NCBI GenBank assembly: GCA_900765115.1
Contig: CAAFQK010000023.1
Location: 1-13,987, forward strand
Direction of reading: 5' to 3'
Source: an uncultured Collinsella sp.
Lineage (GTDB): Bacteria; Actinomycetota; Coriobacteriia; Coriobacteriales; Coriobacteriaceae
Length of the DNA: 13,987 bases
Shown here: positions 12,705 to 13,987 of the stretch, piece by piece
How positions within the stretch are numbered: position 1 is the first letter of the stretch
Layout of the letters: each line of letters opens with the position of its first letter
Position numbers and translations under genes: made by a program
The notes under the pieces: model-generated
Seen by the model: only the letters and a program-made list of their open reading frames with translations
Database searches by the model: none
Told to the model about the DNA's origin: nothing

Positions 12705-13987
12705 CTACGACAGGAAAATCCTCGTCCTGCCGCATGCGTCAATGGCAACTGGCAGACGTGTACCGTCACGCTCGACCAGATAGCGTACCTGCCGACGACG
12801 CAAGCAGTCGCGGCAACGAACCTGTCCCGTCGCATCGGTAGTGCAGACGCCCTCGGCGGTCAGCAGACAGTGCTCGCACACCATAAGCTCGGGACGGTCG
12901 GCGTCGACCGGACCCAAGACGCCGGGTTCAGCAGCCAGTTCGGCAATACGCTCCGCATCATTGCCGAGCAACTCGGCCGGCAAGTACACCCGCCCCGCAC
13001 CGAGTTCGCGCAGCCAGGCAAGCGTAGCCCGATTCGCGCAGAACACCGGCGCCGCCACGTCAAACGTCACGCCCAGCTCGCGAGCGATCACCACCTGTCC
13101 CAGGCTGCGGCAGACGACGCGCCCGGCACGCTGCATCAGTGAGCGGGTCCGGTCAGCGTCACCCGTGCGGCACACCTCGTCAAGCACCACAACGGCGTCG
13201 GACAAATCGAGTTCTCCGCGCGGGTCGGCATCCATCAGCTGCCAAGCAAAAACCATGCGAGTGGGAACCGCGCACTCCACCGACTCCGTCGACGCACCGC
13301 CATCCACCGCAACGCCCTCAAAGGGCAGCACCTCAACGGCGTGCGCAGCGGGCGCAATCGCATCCGCCTCGGCCCGCATGCGCTCCAACACCGCCGCCGT
13401 CTGATCCAACACACCGGCGCTGCGAATCAGGTACACCTCGCAGCCCGTGTCCACCTTACGCTTGCAATGCACGACGACGCGCTTCCCCGCTGCGGCATCC
13501 ACCGGGCAGGGCACCTGCGGCCAGCGCTTGGGCACATCGGGACGCGCGTCGACACCCGGATAGAACCGAATCTCGAGCGTGTCACCCGCCGCCACGGCGG
13601 CGTCGAGCTCAACGGTCACCTCTTCGTGGCCCACAGCGACCAAGCGCCCCACGCGCACGCCCTGGTTAATTGCGCGCTCAAAGCTCATCAGCTCGGCACC
13701 CGAACGCCCTCGCAGGTACGCATCGGTAAACCCACGGTTAAACGACCTTCCCAGCTCGCGCTCAAGCTCTTCCACGGCACCGGGGTCCCACGCGCCGTCG
13801 CACAGCATATCGAGTGCCCGGCGCCACACCCGCACCACGTTGAATACGTAATCGGGGTTCTTCATGCGCCCCTCGATCTTGAGCGACGCCACGCCGGCAT
13901 CTACAAGCTCGGGCAGATGCGCAATACCCAGATAGTCGCGCGGACACAGCAGGCGATCTCCCTCGACGGCGACAACGCCCTGCCCCG
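12705..13987 (-). CDS. Peptidase U32 family protein, RlhA/YdcP-like (N-terminus cut by window edge)
   Basis: About 426 C-terminal residues are visible; the first part lies beyond the right edge. The visible part opens with LLCPRDYLGIAHLPELVDAG and KIEGRMKNPDYV, the hallmark of U32 proteins. It continues with a GFTDAYLRG segment and a beta-rich linker, then a second, degenerate barrel half (VVVLDEVCRTG... GRVYLPAELLG... ELMVCEHCLL). This two-part build resembles RlhA (YdcP), which hydroxylates 23S rRNA, more than the shorter TrhP/YegQ tRNA enzymes. Despite the peptidase name, the best-studied relatives modify RNA or take part in quinone hydroxylation. The tail contains CEHC, GVC and CRDC, a Cys cluster that could bind metal or an Fe-S cluster. 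The TAG at 12707-12705 is 96 bp before tyrS. The family is certain; the specific activity is inferred. Confidence 0.88.
   Translation of the reverse strand, partial: GQGVVAVEGDRLLCPRDYLGIAHLPELVDAGVASLKIEGRMKNPDYVFNVVRVWRRALDMLCDGAWDPGAVEELERELGRSFNRGFTDAYLRGRSGAELMSFERAINQGVRVGRLVAVGHEEVTVELDAAVAAGDTLEIRFYPGVDARPDVPKRWPQVPCPVDAAAGKRVVVHCKRKVDTGCEVYLIRSAGVLDQTAAVLERMRAEADAIAPAAHAVEVLPFEGVAVDGGASTESVECAVPTRMVFAWQLMDADPRGELDLSDAVVVLDEVCRTGDADRTRSLMQRAGRVVCRSLGQVVIARELGVTFDVAAPVFCANRATLAWLRELGAGRVYLPAELLGNDAERIAELAAEPGVLGPVDADRPELMVCEHCLLTAEGVCTTDATGQVRCRDCLRRRQVRYLVERDGTRLPVAIDACGRTRIFLS

Overview
The window looks like a piece of chromosome from a moderately GC-rich Coriobacteriia-type actinobacterium, with a gut Collinsella-like genome as my best guess. 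The basis is the codon use, the style of the tyrS, ade, citrate synthase, U32 and Cof-HAD proteins, and the GGGGAC-type intergenic repeats. This is an inference from protein flavour, not from a marker gene.

Layout. (1) Positions 1-3499, minus strand: an ABC exporter cassette. It has a very long permease (about 740 aa) that is internally duplicated, a translationally linked ATPase, and after a 153 bp gap the start of another permease that runs off the left edge. (2) 3500-3634: a divergent control region with three palindromes. (3) 3635-4408, plus strand: a four-helix DUF2975-type membrane protein and a small Cro/C1 HTH regulator, a pair of the YoaS/YozG type. (4) 4409-5134: a tyrosine-recombinase remnant. 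Its reading frame begins at the codon after the HTH stop, it lacks the whole N-terminal half, and it has lost the catalytic Arg of HxxR. (5) 5135-5530: a gene-free stretch with large stem-loops, short repeats, and a promoter/operator for the next gene. (6) 5531-7314, plus: an ACT-domain (UPF0237) protein and citrate synthase, ending in a strong terminator. (7) 7402-9146: two convergent Cof-type HAD phosphatases. The minus-strand one is enclosed by a pair of inverted 50 bp repeats that supply the stop codons of both outer genes. (8) 9353-11173, minus: adenine deaminase, with a terminator-like attenuator in its leader. (9) 11397-13987, minus: tyrosyl-tRNA synthetase preceded by a U32-family protein cut by the right edge.

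How it fits together. The right two thirds is housekeeping metabolism: citrate entry, purine salvage, tRNA charging, and probable RNA modification by U32. The left third is accessory: an exporter, a small membrane-protein/repressor pair, and a dead integrase scar that suggests past mobile-element activity. The most unusual signals are the duplicated permease, the palindrome cluster between the exporter and the HTH pair, the exact HTH-stop/integrase junction, the inverted repeats around the HAD gene, and structured leaders on the minus HAD and ade genes. No tRNA, rRNA, CRISPR array or complete insertion sequence was seen.
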